The notes beneath the pieces are model-generated. The model was not told the origin of the DNA and searched no databases. It was given only the letters and a program-made list of their open reading frames with translations. Below are positions 1-6,973 of a stretch of 26,227 nt of DNA, in pieces. Position numbers and translations under genes: made by a program. Each line of letters opens with the position of its first letter. Positions within the stretch are counted from its first letter, which is position 1. The DNA is from Thermococcus sp. Its GTDB lineage: Archaea > Methanobacteriota_B > Thermococci > Thermococcales > Thermococcaceae. The stretch covers positions 1 through 26,227 of the forward strand of contig JALVWX010000225.1 of the NCBI GenBank assembly GCA_027023165.1, given 5' to 3'.

Positions 1-702
1 GTTCCCGACGTCACTACAGGTGGCTTAGACACGGTCGCCGTCAGGATGCCCGCTCACCCGATAGCGCTTGCCCTCATAAGGACCAGTACTCCGGTGGCGG
101 CTCCGTCGGCCAACATAAGCGGAAGGCCGAGTCCCACCCTCGCGGAGCACGTCATAGATGACTTCTACGGCAGAATCGAGGCCATAATAGACGGCGGCGA
201 GACAAAGGTGGGCGTCGAGTCAACGGTTCTTGACCTGACCTCCGAAAGGCCAACCCTCCTCCGGCCTGGCGGCCTTCCTCTTGAAGAGATAGAGAGAGTT
301 ATTGGCGAGGTAGAGATACATCCCGCGGTTAAAGGCAAACTCGTGGACATCGCGAGGGCGCCTGGGATGAAGTACAGGCACTACTCCCCGAACGCGCAGG
401 TTGTGGTCGTTGAAGGGCCGAGAGAGCGCGTCAGGGCGAAGATAAGGGGGCTTGTGGAGGCGTACCGCTTGGAGGGACTTCGCGTGGGGGTCATGGCGAC
501 CGAAGAGACTGAGGCAGACGAGTTCTTCCACCTCGGGAAGACCGCGGAAGAAGTGGCTAGGAACATCTTTAGAGCGCTCAGGGAGCTTGACAGGCGCGGA
601 GTTGACGTTATAATAGCGGAGGGGATAGAAGAGAAGGGCCTGGGCCTTGCGGTGATGAACAGACTCAGGAAGGCAGCGGGGTACAGGGTAGTTCGGGCAT
701 AG
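1..702 (+). CDS. Sua5/YciO/YrdC threonylcarbamoyl-AMP synthase, 3' part (5' truncated by window)
   Basis: The open frame runs in from base 1 without a start, so only the C-terminal 233 residues are visible. The visible part begins inside the YrdC-type catalytic domain (APSANISGRPSPT is the typical nucleotide-binding segment, followed by VESTVLDL and LLRPGG). The linker motif APGMKYRHYSP then leads into the smaller C-terminal Sua5 domain, so this is the long Sua5 type rather than YrdC alone. Family knowledge: the enzyme makes threonylcarbamoyl-AMP from threonine, bicarbonate and ATP, and the KEOPS complex uses it to form t6A at position 37 of ANN-decoding tRNAs. An internal ATG at base 46 is only a methionine inside the domain, not the real start. 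The gene ends 7 bases before a TATA-like box, so the next gene probably has its own promoter. Confidence 0.93.
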   Translation, partial: VPDVTTGGLDTVAVRMPAHPIALALIRTSTPVAAPSANISGRPSPTLAEHVIDDFYGRIEAIIDGGETKVGVESTVLDLTSERPTLLRPGGLPLEEIERVIGEVEIHPAVKGKLVDIARAPGMKYRHYSPNAQVVVVEGPRERVRAKIRGLVEAYRLEGLRVGVMATEETEADEFFHLGKTAEEVARNIFRALRELDRRGVDVIIAEGIEEKGLGLAVMNRLRKAAGYRVVRA

Positions 703-708
703 ACAACG

Positions 709-716
709 CTTAAATA
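709..716 (+). promoter_or_regulatory. TATA box for the helical-repeat protein gene
   Basis: CTTAAATA lies in the short gap after the Sua5 gene. It would place the transcription start near base 738, a leader of 20-30 nt before the next start codon. Inferred from archaeal TATA spacing of about 26 bases. Confidence 0.5.
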
Positions 717-767
717 GGAAGTGGACGAAGATGGCTCGGAGGGGCTTGAATCACAGGGGTGAGCGGT

Positions 768-1958
768 TTGGTCGCGCTAACAGGTTTTGAGGGACCGGAG
801 GAGCTTGAAGAGCTTGCGTTCCAGAGGATCAAGGAAGGTAAGCTGAAAGATGGGCTAAAGCTGATTCTGCGGGCGGCTAAAAAGTATGAGGAGCGGGGAG
901 ACAGGCAGGACGCTGCAAGGCTTTACAAATACCTGGGCTTCGTTCTCATCGAGAGGACCGGCTCTCCAGAGAAAGCACGTCCATCCCTCCTGAAGAGTGC
1001 CTACCTCTACATAGACCTCATCGAGGAGGAGATAGATAAGCCCGAGGTGGATGTCAACCGCCTCGACGGCTTCTGCTTCAGCGTTCTGGAGATATTCAAG
1101 GCGATAAACGACGTTAGAAACCTGGAGAAATACGCGGAGGAGTTCGCGGCGATATACGAGGACCTCGGTTCGGCCTACGAGGAGAGTGACGACATACCGA
1201 TGGCCATCAGGGCCTACGAGTCAGCCTACCACTACAGCGTCATCATTGGGAACGAGGAGAGAATGCGCGCGATGGCGGAGAAGATCATCACCCTCTACGG
1301 TCAGGTGGCTGAGGAGAAGCTCCAGCGGGGCGATACAGCGGGGGCAGCGGAGGAATTCTACAGGCTCGCGTGGTACATACAGGCGATCTTCGGTTACGAC
1401 ATCCACTTCATGGAGATGATGGACACCGCCGCGAAGAACTTCGAGAAGGCCAGCAAGATTTCATACTCCCAGGGCGACCTGGACGGCACCACTACGTATC
1501 TCGTCAAGGCAGAGTACGCCTACCTTCTGGCAAAGAACACGAACAGGGCCAAGCTCATAGGCATAAACACCGCAAGGATGCTCAACCAGGTCATAGGGGC
1601 GCACAGAGCTAGGGGGGACGACGAGTCCACGGCATTGAAGATAATGGAGCTTGCGGAGGCCCTGGTTGGGATAGGCAAAATCGAAGAGGCGCTCAAGGCT
1701 TACAAGACCGCGCTTGAGACCAAGAGCGACATCAAACTGCGGGTCAGGTTCAGGCTGGCGCTTCTGAAGAAGCACTGCTCGGAGACGGGAAACCCGGACC
1801 TCCTCCGCGAGGTTCACTCCATTGAGTACTATATGAGAAAGGGAAATTACGCCCGCGCACTCACCCTCGCGGAGAAGGCCATGGAAAGCAGGGGAGAACT
1901 CGCGAGGATCCTCCAGAGAATCTACGAGGCCGAGGGCATCTATCCTGAAACCCAGTAA
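768..1958 (+). CDS. TPR/SNAP-like helical-repeat protein, function unknown
   Basis: A soluble protein of about 396 residues made almost entirely of amphipathic helices with TPR-like spacing (for example KDGLKLILRAAKKYEERGD, then repeated AYESAYHYSVIIG and EEALKAYKTALETK segments). It resembles alpha-SNAP/TPR scaffolds that bind other proteins. No catalytic motif, signal peptide or membrane segment is visible. The start chosen is TTG at 768 because GGGGTGA at 756-762 sits at the right distance as a ribosome site. The in-frame GTG at 759 lies inside that site and has no ribosome site of its own, though it is the usual automatic call. Convergent with the next gene, with 19 bases between stops. 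The partner is unknown. Confidence 0.8.
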   Translation: MVALTGFEGPEELEELAFQRIKEGKLKDGLKLILRAAKKYEERGDRQDAARLYKYLGFVLIERTGSPEKARPSLLKSAYLYIDLIEEEIDKPEVDVNRLDGFCFSVLEIFKAINDVRNLEKYAEEFAAIYEDLGSAYEESDDIPMAIRAYESAYHYSVIIGNEERMRAMAEKIITLYGQVAEEKLQRGDTAGAAEEFYRLAWYIQAIFGYDIHFMEMMDTAAKNFEKASKISYSQGDLDGTTTYLVKAEYAYLLAKNTNRAKLIGINTARMLNQVIGAHRARGDDESTALKIMELAEALVGIGKIEEALKAYKTALETKSDIKLRVRFRLALLKKHCSETGNPDLLREVHSIEYYMRKGNYARALTLAEKAMESRGELARILQRIYEAEGIYPETQ

Positions 1959-1977
1959 GCAAAAGATAAAGCGGGCA

Positions 1978-2403
1978 TCAGCCCTCCCTTTTAACTTCAA
2001 CCCTCGGTATCGGAACATGGTACGGAAGGCGAAGCTCCTTGGCCAGTATCATCAGGAGCGGCGCCACCTCGCTGGTTATGAAGTTGACGACCTCTGCGAA
2101 GGTTGTTGGGTCGACCTTCTTCTCGTCCTCCCAGAGGTTCAGTATCTCGTCTATCTGCTCCTTGTTGGGAGGGAGGTACAGAACCGCACCGTCGATGACG
2201 CCATGGGCTATCTTCGGGTTGTACTCTATTTCGTAGCTGAAGAGCACCTCGACCCCGTTTATCTTGCCCGTTGGCGTTCTCATCTCACCGAGCCTGACCT
2301 CGCTTATTCTCGGCGAGAGCCTGACCTCGATCTGGCCCGACGGGACGAAGGGGGAGGTCTTCTTAAGCTCAACCCTGGCTATGTTGAATCCGAGCACCGG
2401 CAT
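1978..2403 (-). CDS. Conserved archaeal protein, possible SecB-like fold
   Basis: A 141-residue protein. The first two thirds look like alternating beta strands (VLGFNIARVELK, GQIEVRLSP, VEVLFSYEIEYNP, GVIDGAVLYLP). The last third has a long helix and ends ELRLPYHVPIPRVEV. That order of strands, a helix with an EVAPLL-like segment, then LP..IPIP recalls the SecB chaperone fold, but identity is too low to be sure by eye. SecB-like proteins bind unfolded or exported chains, or act as chaperones for toxin-antitoxin pairs; no such partner is adjacent. The start is ATG at 2403, preceded by GGTGGTGAT; the GTG at 2421 lies upstream of that site and is less likely. A short GGGC/GCCC hairpin overlaps the stop. 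Confidence 0.75.
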   Translation of the reverse strand: MPVLGFNIARVELKKTSPFVPSGQIEVRLSPRISEVRLGEMRTPTGKINGVEVLFSYEIEYNPKIAHGVIDGAVLYLPPNKEQIDEILNLWEDEKKVDPTTFAEVVNFITSEVAPLLMILAKELRLPYHVPIPRVEVKREG

Positions 2404-2435
2404 TTCTATCACCACCCCCACTAGCCAGCGCCGCG

Positions 2436-2442
2436 TATAAAA
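2436..2442. promoter_or_regulatory. Shared A/T core of a divergent promoter
   Basis: TATAAAA on the plus strand, TTTTATA on the minus strand. It sits 33 bases from the minus-strand ATG at 2403 and 41 bases from the plus-strand ATG at 2483, so it could serve as TATA box for both divergent genes. A second candidate for the plus gene, CTTTAAG at 2455-2461, lies too close to the start for normal spacing. Confidence 0.45.
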
Positions 2443-2482
2443 CTATCGGTAGGGCTTTAAGCTTTCCGACGAGGTTTCACCG

Positions 2483-3187
2483 ATGGCGAGGGAAAAGGTC
2501 GTCGGTATATGGGACGAGAGGGAGGTTGTCTACACGCCCAAGAGGTGGCGCTATCTGTGGGAGAAGCGCGAGAGAGCGCTGAAGATAATGGAGAGACTAG
2601 CCCAGTACGACCCCCTGCTCTACGGGAGTGTAGCTAGAGGCGACGTTAGACGGGACAGCGACGTCGACATTTTCATCCCGATAAAAGTTCCGAGCTACCT
2701 CATCGAGCTGGCCCTTGAGGGTCTCGTGAGGAGGAGAAAGATCGTCATGGCTACCCCCTGGCACCTCATCAAGGGCGTCATCGAGATAGACGAGGAGACG
2801 ACGGTTACCTTCCCGTTGATCGAGCCAACGGACAGGGAGCTTGACTTCTACCGCTGGGGTGGGGCTATAGACCTCTGGGGCGTCAAAATGAAGGAGCGCG
2901 TTCCCGGCGTGAACAAAAAGCTCATCCTAATCGTTCCGACGGAGAGGGGTCACATCGAGCGCGAAGTCATTGGCAGGGAGAGCGAGGTGGCGAAAACCCT
3001 TGGCGTGAGCGTTGAGATCGTTACGGAGCGCGTCCACGTTCTCACGAGGCGCGACAGGATCGGGAGGACGGGGATCTACATAAACGAGGAAGTCCCGGAC
3101 TGGATGAGCTTCGAGGAGGCCCTCAAAATAATAGCCGACCGCGACCCCAACGTGAGGAGGAAGGTGAGGGAGCGGGGAGGGGTTTAG
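2483..3187 (+). CDS. Pol-beta-superfamily nucleotidyltransferase
   Basis: A 234-residue protein with the nucleotidyltransferase signature LYGSVARGDVRRDSDVDIFI at residues 47-66: Gly48-Ser49 and the metal-binding pair Asp60/Asp62. A third carboxylate probably comes from the EIDEETTVTFPL segment near residues 101-112. Members transfer a nucleoside monophosphate to RNA, protein or small molecules. At this length it is larger than the MNT antitoxin type and has no HEPN partner next to it. The C-terminal half (HIEREVIGRESEVAKTLGVS) looks like a helix-turn-helix, so it may also bind nucleic acid. ATG at 2483 follows a GAGGT ribosome site. Substrate unknown. Confidence 0.8.
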   Translation: MAREKVVGIWDEREVVYTPKRWRYLWEKRERALKIMERLAQYDPLLYGSVARGDVRRDSDVDIFIPIKVPSYLIELALEGLVRRRKIVMATPWHLIKGVIEIDEETTVTFPLIEPTDRELDFYRWGGAIDLWGVKMKERVPGVNKKLILIVPTERGHIEREVIGRESEVAKTLGVSVEIVTERVHVLTRRDRIGRTGIYINEEVPDWMSFEEALKIIADRDPNVRRKVRERGGV

Positions 3188-3245
3188 AAATTGTCAAAAT
3201 AGACAAGAAGAAGGAGTAGTGCAAATCAAGAACCACCTAACACTA

Positions 3246-4748
3246 TCACCTCCTCGAGCTGAAATAATCCGCTATTGTTGCGAGACTGAACCTGAGATAA
3301 TCCTCGAAACCCTTCCTGTCCAGTATTATGAATGGTGCCTTCTCCGGGTCAGTTATCAATCTCGACGTGATACCGCGCCTATTCATGTCCGCGAGTACTT
3401 CCGCTACCGCGCTTTCATTCAGCTCCAGCTTTTGTAAAAGCTCCTCATATTCCCTTCTGGCCACGCCTGGATCGTATAAGTCGCCGACTGTGAGTATGGT
3501 GTAGAGTACACCAAACTTCTGAGCATAATACCCCAAGTTGGCCGGGCGCTTTGTCTTTGTTGCAAGATACTGAAAGACCTCAATGGGGGCTTTGAAAACA
3601 TCATATATTGGCTCACCACGGGAATTCCTTTCCGTGTCCTGGATCGCCAGACCATATCTTTCAAGTTCGCTGAAGAACCTGAGAGTATCCTCTCTCAATA
3701 CTGTGTTCACGAGGAAGTTCGAGAACATCAAAATAGTTGGGTTCTCTGGAGGTTCCATATAGTCCAGGTCGAAATAGCTATATCTGCCGAGTACTCTTAC
3801 ATTCTTTGCCGCCTTGAGTATCGGATCCTCCTTTTTGACATATCTGCCGCCTGCTGTTGGTGTGTACTCATATTTTTTGAGAACAACCTCAAGCGAGAAG
3901 TGGTCCGGTGTATACCAAAGCGACCCGTAAAGTATTATCCATAGCTTATCGCCATATTCTCTGGCGAGTTCCTCAAGCTCCGCCTTGTGCTCTCTGATAC
4001 GTTTGAGAATAAGCTCATGCCCGGCTTTCAGGCCCCTTTCGCTCGGGCTTGCAAAAGCTTTTCTGGCGTACCCTGTCCCTTTCCGTGAGATATCAACCAA
4101 ATTGAGTCGTTGGAGGATAGATAGAACCTGTGGTTTTATGTTCACGCTCTCGTACTCATTTGGGGCCGTTGGTCCGGTCATTGGGTTGTAATGGACGCGG
4201 ACTTCTACTGGGAGATCCCTTGAGATATAGATCTTGCCAAGTGCATTCAAAACGTCATCAGCAAAGTTCTCAAGGCCATATTCTTCAAGCTCTTCAATTA
4301 TACGGTTGATTTCTCTCTCCGAGGCGCCAACAAAAACCTCCGGTGGTTTCTCTTCGTTTGTCCTGGAAGAGTAGGTGTAATCTGGTGGTAAACCAAGATC
4401 TCTCCGAAGTTCGTGTTCAAAAGAGTCTATGTCAAGTACTTTTATCTTCTTCCCATCAACTACAACCTCATCAACTTTTTTCGAGTGTCTTAGGACGATG
4501 ATATACCTGTAATCGTAGTTGTTCATAGCCAGTTTTTTTGCATCTCTGGCCACATCACCAGTGTCCACGATCTCAACGCCAACAATTATGTTTCCTTTCC
4601 TTCCTACGACATCAGCCCGGCCCCATCCACCCTCTGGTATGCGGGCTGGTGCTTCAGAACTTGCGGTAAATCCGTAGAAACGAAGTAGGTTTACCACGCT
4701 CTCTTTTACAACATCGTGCCATGTTTTTCCCGTGCTTTCGGGATTCAT
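3246..4748 (-). CDS. Large accessory protein with PD-(D/E)XK-like N-terminal domain
   Basis: A 500-residue protein, not assigned to a named family. Residues 1-120 have the layout of the PD-(D/E)XK nuclease fold: helix with Glu16, strand with Asp46 (GRADVVG), then strand VGVEIV with Glu59. The lysine expected two residues after Glu59 is Val61, so activity is uncertain unless Lys71 or Lys72 replaces it. Residues 205-240 (LSILQRLNLVDISRKGTGYAR) and about 415-485 look like winged-helix modules, suggesting DNA or RNA binding. The gene is visibly richer in A/T than its neighbours, stands alone, and lies beside a decayed PIN gene, all consistent with horizontal acquisition. ATG at 4748 is preceded by GGTGACC. 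Confidence 0.75.
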   Translation of the reverse strand: MNPESTGKTWHDVVKESVVNLLRFYGFTASSEAPARIPEGGWGRADVVGRKGNIIVGVEIVDTGDVARDAKKLAMNNYDYRYIIVLRHSKKVDEVVVDGKKIKVLDIDSFEHELRRDLGLPPDYTYSSRTNEEKPPEVFVGASEREINRIIEELEEYGLENFADDVLNALGKIYISRDLPVEVRVHYNPMTGPTAPNEYESVNIKPQVLSILQRLNLVDISRKGTGYARKAFASPSERGLKAGHELILKRIREHKAELEELAREYGDKLWIILYGSLWYTPDHFSLEVVLKKYEYTPTAGGRYVKKEDPILKAAKNVRVLGRYSYFDLDYMEPPENPTILMFSNFLVNTVLREDTLRFFSELERYGLAIQDTERNSRGEPIYDVFKAPIEVFQYLATKTKRPANLGYYAQKFGVLYTILTVGDLYDPGVARREYEELLQKLELNESAVAEVLADMNRRGITSRLITDPEKAPFIILDRKGFEDYLRFSLATIADYFSSRR

Positions 4749-4780
4749 GGTAGGTCACCGGGCTACTTTTATTTCCTGTG

Positions 4781-4790
4781 AATATAATCT
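4781..4790 (-). promoter_or_regulatory. TATA box for the PD-(D/E)XK-like gene
   Basis: On the minus strand this reads AGATTATATT. It predicts transcription start near 4760, just ahead of the GGTGACC ribosome site and the ATG at 4748. Confidence 0.45.
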
Positions 4791-4925
4791 TTTCCGTTGT
4801 CAGATATTGTTCAGAATTTTTATCCAGCAGGCTATGGTTTTATCTCACCTTTTTTGCCTTATCAGATCTCGGGTAAAAGGTCGGAAAACAGATTGAGCAT
4901 TCTATGTGCTCATGCAAGGAATAAT

Positions 4926-5162
4926 GTCCCTCTGGAGAAGATCGTGTTTCTGGAGGTAAACGAGTTTTATGTTTGGGGAGGCAAAGGGAATACTGGATGA
5001 ACACGGGCTCCTGCCAAACGATGCCATTATACCTACAACTGCAGAGTTTTCAGATGCTCTACACTCATAATGCTCGATTCAGATTTTATCGATGCATGCG
5101 AGAAGAGGGCATCAAAGGGCATCACATCGGTAACTTCTCTTGAGAATCTTAAAATAATGTAA
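4926..5162 (+). pseudogene. Remnant of a PIN-domain (VapC-type) toxin gene, two frameshifts
   Basis: The 430 bases between the accessory gene and serS hold no intact gene. Read in three successive frames, they give a coherent PIN-domain C-terminus: VPLEKIVFLEVNEFYVW (bases 4926-4976), then GEAKGILDEHGLLPNDAII (from about 4978, running to a stop at 5068), then TLIMLDSDFIDACEK (from 5061, stopping at 5160-5162). GLLPNDAII followed by an LDSDF strand and a closing SLENLKIM is the standard end of VapC-like ribonucleases. The N-terminal part with the first catalytic Asp was not found, and no antitoxin gene is present, so the unit is dead. From 4749 to 4925 I see only A/T-rich sequence and the accessory gene's promoter. 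Confidence 0.7.
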
Positions 5163-5178
5163 AGGGAGCGAAATGAAT

Positions 5179-6546
5179 TCAATCCTGACAACATTTCTCC
5201 TTCATGTTCGCCGGCAGGATCTCCTTGAAGCCGGTGTACTTCCAGAGCGCCCTCGGAAGCTTTACAACACCTTCCTCCGTCTGGTGGTTCTCGAGGATAG
5301 CTACGATAGCCCTCGATGTGGCTATTGCCGTTGAGTTGAGCGTGTGAAGGAACTTTGGCTTCTCGTGGGTCTTGTCGCGGTAGCGGATGTTTAACCTTCT
5401 CGCCTGCCACTCGGTACAGTTGCTGGCTGAAACAACCTCACGGAACTTGCCCTGGCCGGCCATCCAGGCCTCGATGTCGTACTTCTTTGCCGCAACGTAG
5501 CCGAGGTCTCCGGTGCAGATGTTGACCACCCTGTACGGGATCTCCAGTGCCCGGAATATCTCCTCAGCATTCTGGAGAATCCTCTCGTGCCACTCCCAGC
5601 TCTCCTCCGGGCGGGAATAGACAAACTGCTCGACCTTGTGGAACTGGTGGACGCGGAATATCCCCTTCGTGTCCTTTCCAGCGGTTCCAGCTTCTTTCCT
5701 GAAGCACGGCGAAACGCCGACGTAGAGGAGGGGCAGGTCCTTTCCTTCAATTATCTCGTTGGCGTGCATTCCTGCCAGAGGGTGCTCGGCGGTCGGGATG
5801 AGGTAGAGATCCTCTCCCTCGACCTTGTAGATGACGTCCTCGAAGTCGTCGAAGCTCGTAACGCCCTCCTCGACGAAGTGGTGGACCATGTAGGGCGGTA
5901 TAACCGGCGTGAAGCCCTTCTCTATGAGCTTGTCAAGGGCGAAGCGGATTAAAGCCAGATCTAGGATGACAAGTTCGTTGAGGAGGTAGTAAAACCTTGA
6001 ACCGCTGACCTTCGCGGCCCTCTCCAAATCGGCCCCTTTGAGGAGTTCAAGCATATCAACGTGGAGCCTTGGCCTCCAGTTGAGAACCTCGTAGTCCATC
6101 TTCCCGAGGCTCTGCTCCTTGAACGTATCGAGGAAGCCCTCCCAGACTTTAGCCTTGCCCCAGAACTTTATCGGGACGTTCTCGGTGTCGTCTTTGCCGA
6201 TAGGAACGCTCTCGTGGGTGATGTTTGGAAGCCTCCAGAGGTAGTAGTCGATCTTCTTCCTGAGTTCCTCGACTTCCTTCTCGAGGGCCTCGATCTGCTT
6301 CACTATCTCGTTGCTCCTCGCGAGCAGATCGTCTATCGGCTCCCCGGCCTTCTTGCGCTTTCCTATCTGCACAGCCAGCTGGTTGCGCTCCTTCCTGAGG
6401 GCGTTTATCTTCCTGAGGTTCCCGCGCCACTTCTTGTCGAGTTCGAGGATTTCATCTATCCAGGCGAGCTTATCTGTTTCGCCGCGCTTGATCAGGTCCT
6501 TCCTGACGACGTCGGGGTTTTCGCGGATGAGCTTTATATCGAGCAT
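5179..6546 (-). CDS. serS: Seryl-tRNA synthetase
   Basis: A 455-residue class II synthetase of normal length that charges tRNA-Ser with serine in the cytoplasm. Residues 1-105 form the antiparallel coiled-coil arm that grips the long variable arm of tRNA-Ser (LDKKWRGNLRKINALRKERN and the Glu/Lys-rich stretch after it). The catalytic core shows motif 2 (CFRKEAGTAGKDTKGIFRVH) and the serine/ATP site with PTAEHPL. It is the common bacterial/eukaryal-like SerRS, not the rare methanogen type. Start is ATG at 6546 with AGGTGA at the proper distance; the in-frame GTG at 6555 lies upstream of that site. Probably monocistronic, divergent from the 76-residue protein. Confidence 0.98.
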   Translation of the reverse strand: MLDIKLIRENPDVVRKDLIKRGETDKLAWIDEILELDKKWRGNLRKINALRKERNQLAVQIGKRKKAGEPIDDLLARSNEIVKQIEALEKEVEELRKKIDYYLWRLPNITHESVPIGKDDTENVPIKFWGKAKVWEGFLDTFKEQSLGKMDYEVLNWRPRLHVDMLELLKGADLERAAKVSGSRFYYLLNELVILDLALIRFALDKLIEKGFTPVIPPYMVHHFVEEGVTSFDDFEDVIYKVEGEDLYLIPTAEHPLAGMHANEIIEGKDLPLLYVGVSPCFRKEAGTAGKDTKGIFRVHQFHKVEQFVYSRPEESWEWHERILQNAEEIFRALEIPYRVVNICTGDLGYVAAKKYDIEAWMAGQGKFREVVSASNCTEWQARRLNIRYRDKTHEKPKFLHTLNSTAIATSRAIVAILENHQTEEGVVKLPRALWKYTGFKEILPANMKEKCCQD

Positions 6547-6578
6547 AGCCTTCACCTGGGGGGAGGAACGGCGGGGAC

Positions 6579-6588
6579 TTTAAAAAAG
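6579..6588 (-). promoter_or_regulatory. TATA box of serS
   Basis: CCTTTTTTAAAG on the minus strand, about 35 bases upstream of the chosen ATG, giving a predicted start near 6557 and a short leader with the AGGTGA site. Confidence 0.55.
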
Positions 6589-6595
6589 GTTTTGA

Positions 6596-6609
6596 TGGCT
6601 ACATAGCCA
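6596..6609. repeat. Perfect palindrome between divergent serS and 76-residue gene
   Basis: TGGCTA-CA-TAGCCA, six-base arms with a two-base centre. It is nested inside a looser GGTTTT (6588-6593) / AAAACC (6617-6622) pair. It lies between the two opposing TATA boxes, where an activator or shared regulator could bind. No known Thermococcales operator was recognised. Confidence 0.55.
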
Positions 6610-6624
6610 CCTACACAAAACCGA

Positions 6625-6632
6625 TTTAAAAA
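6625..6632 (+). promoter_or_regulatory. TATA box of the 76-residue protein gene
   Basis: TTTAAAAA centred about 25 bases ahead of the ATG at 6653. This predicts a leaderless transcript, in line with the absence of a ribosome site before that ATG. Confidence 0.5.
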
Positions 6633-6652
6633 ACGGAAACCAAACCATAACG

Positions 6653-6883
6653 ATGGGCATGAAGGCGCTTTACCTCAACCTGCTCAGGAAGTACGAGGAA
6701 GCCTACAGGGAGGCGCTGAGCGAGGGAAACGCGGAGAAAGCGCGCGTGTCGGCCCTCCAGTGCGCGGGGCTTTTTAGGAAGCTAGCCTCCGAGGACCTTC
6801 AGTTCTCGCACTACTATCTCGAACAGGCCGCGGAGTGGGAGAAGCAAGCGAAGGAACCGGCGGTTTCTGCATCCCCGCCCTGA
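6653..6883 (+). CDS. Small helical protein, 76 residues, unknown function
   Basis: The protein is predicted to be three amphipathic helices: ALYLNLLRKYEEAYREAL, EKARVSALQCAGLFRKLA and HYYLEQAAEWEKQAKE, followed by a short disordered tail. The shape resembles MIT or TPR-like three-helix bundles that bind a partner peptide, but I do not recognise the family. No ribosome site is present; TATA position fits a leaderless mRNA beginning at ATG 6653. A second ATG at 6659 is possible and would remove only two residues. A short stretch downstream resembles its N-terminus (see findings). Confidence 0.7.
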   Translation: MGMKALYLNLLRKYEEAYREALSEGNAEKARVSALQCAGLFRKLASEDLQFSHYYLEQAAEWEKQAKEPAVSASPP

Positions 6884-6973
6884 AGGGAGAGGCTTTCAGA
6901 AGAAAAATGTAAAGAGTCCTGTGAAGAGGGCGCTCCTCAAAAGGTACGAAAAATGGGCAAGGGAATACGGCGT

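Noticed and set aside
4797..5000. 67-residue plus-strand frame starting at TTG
   Set aside because: Only its last third has protein-like sequence, which belongs to the frameshifted PIN remnant; the first part resembles no protein.
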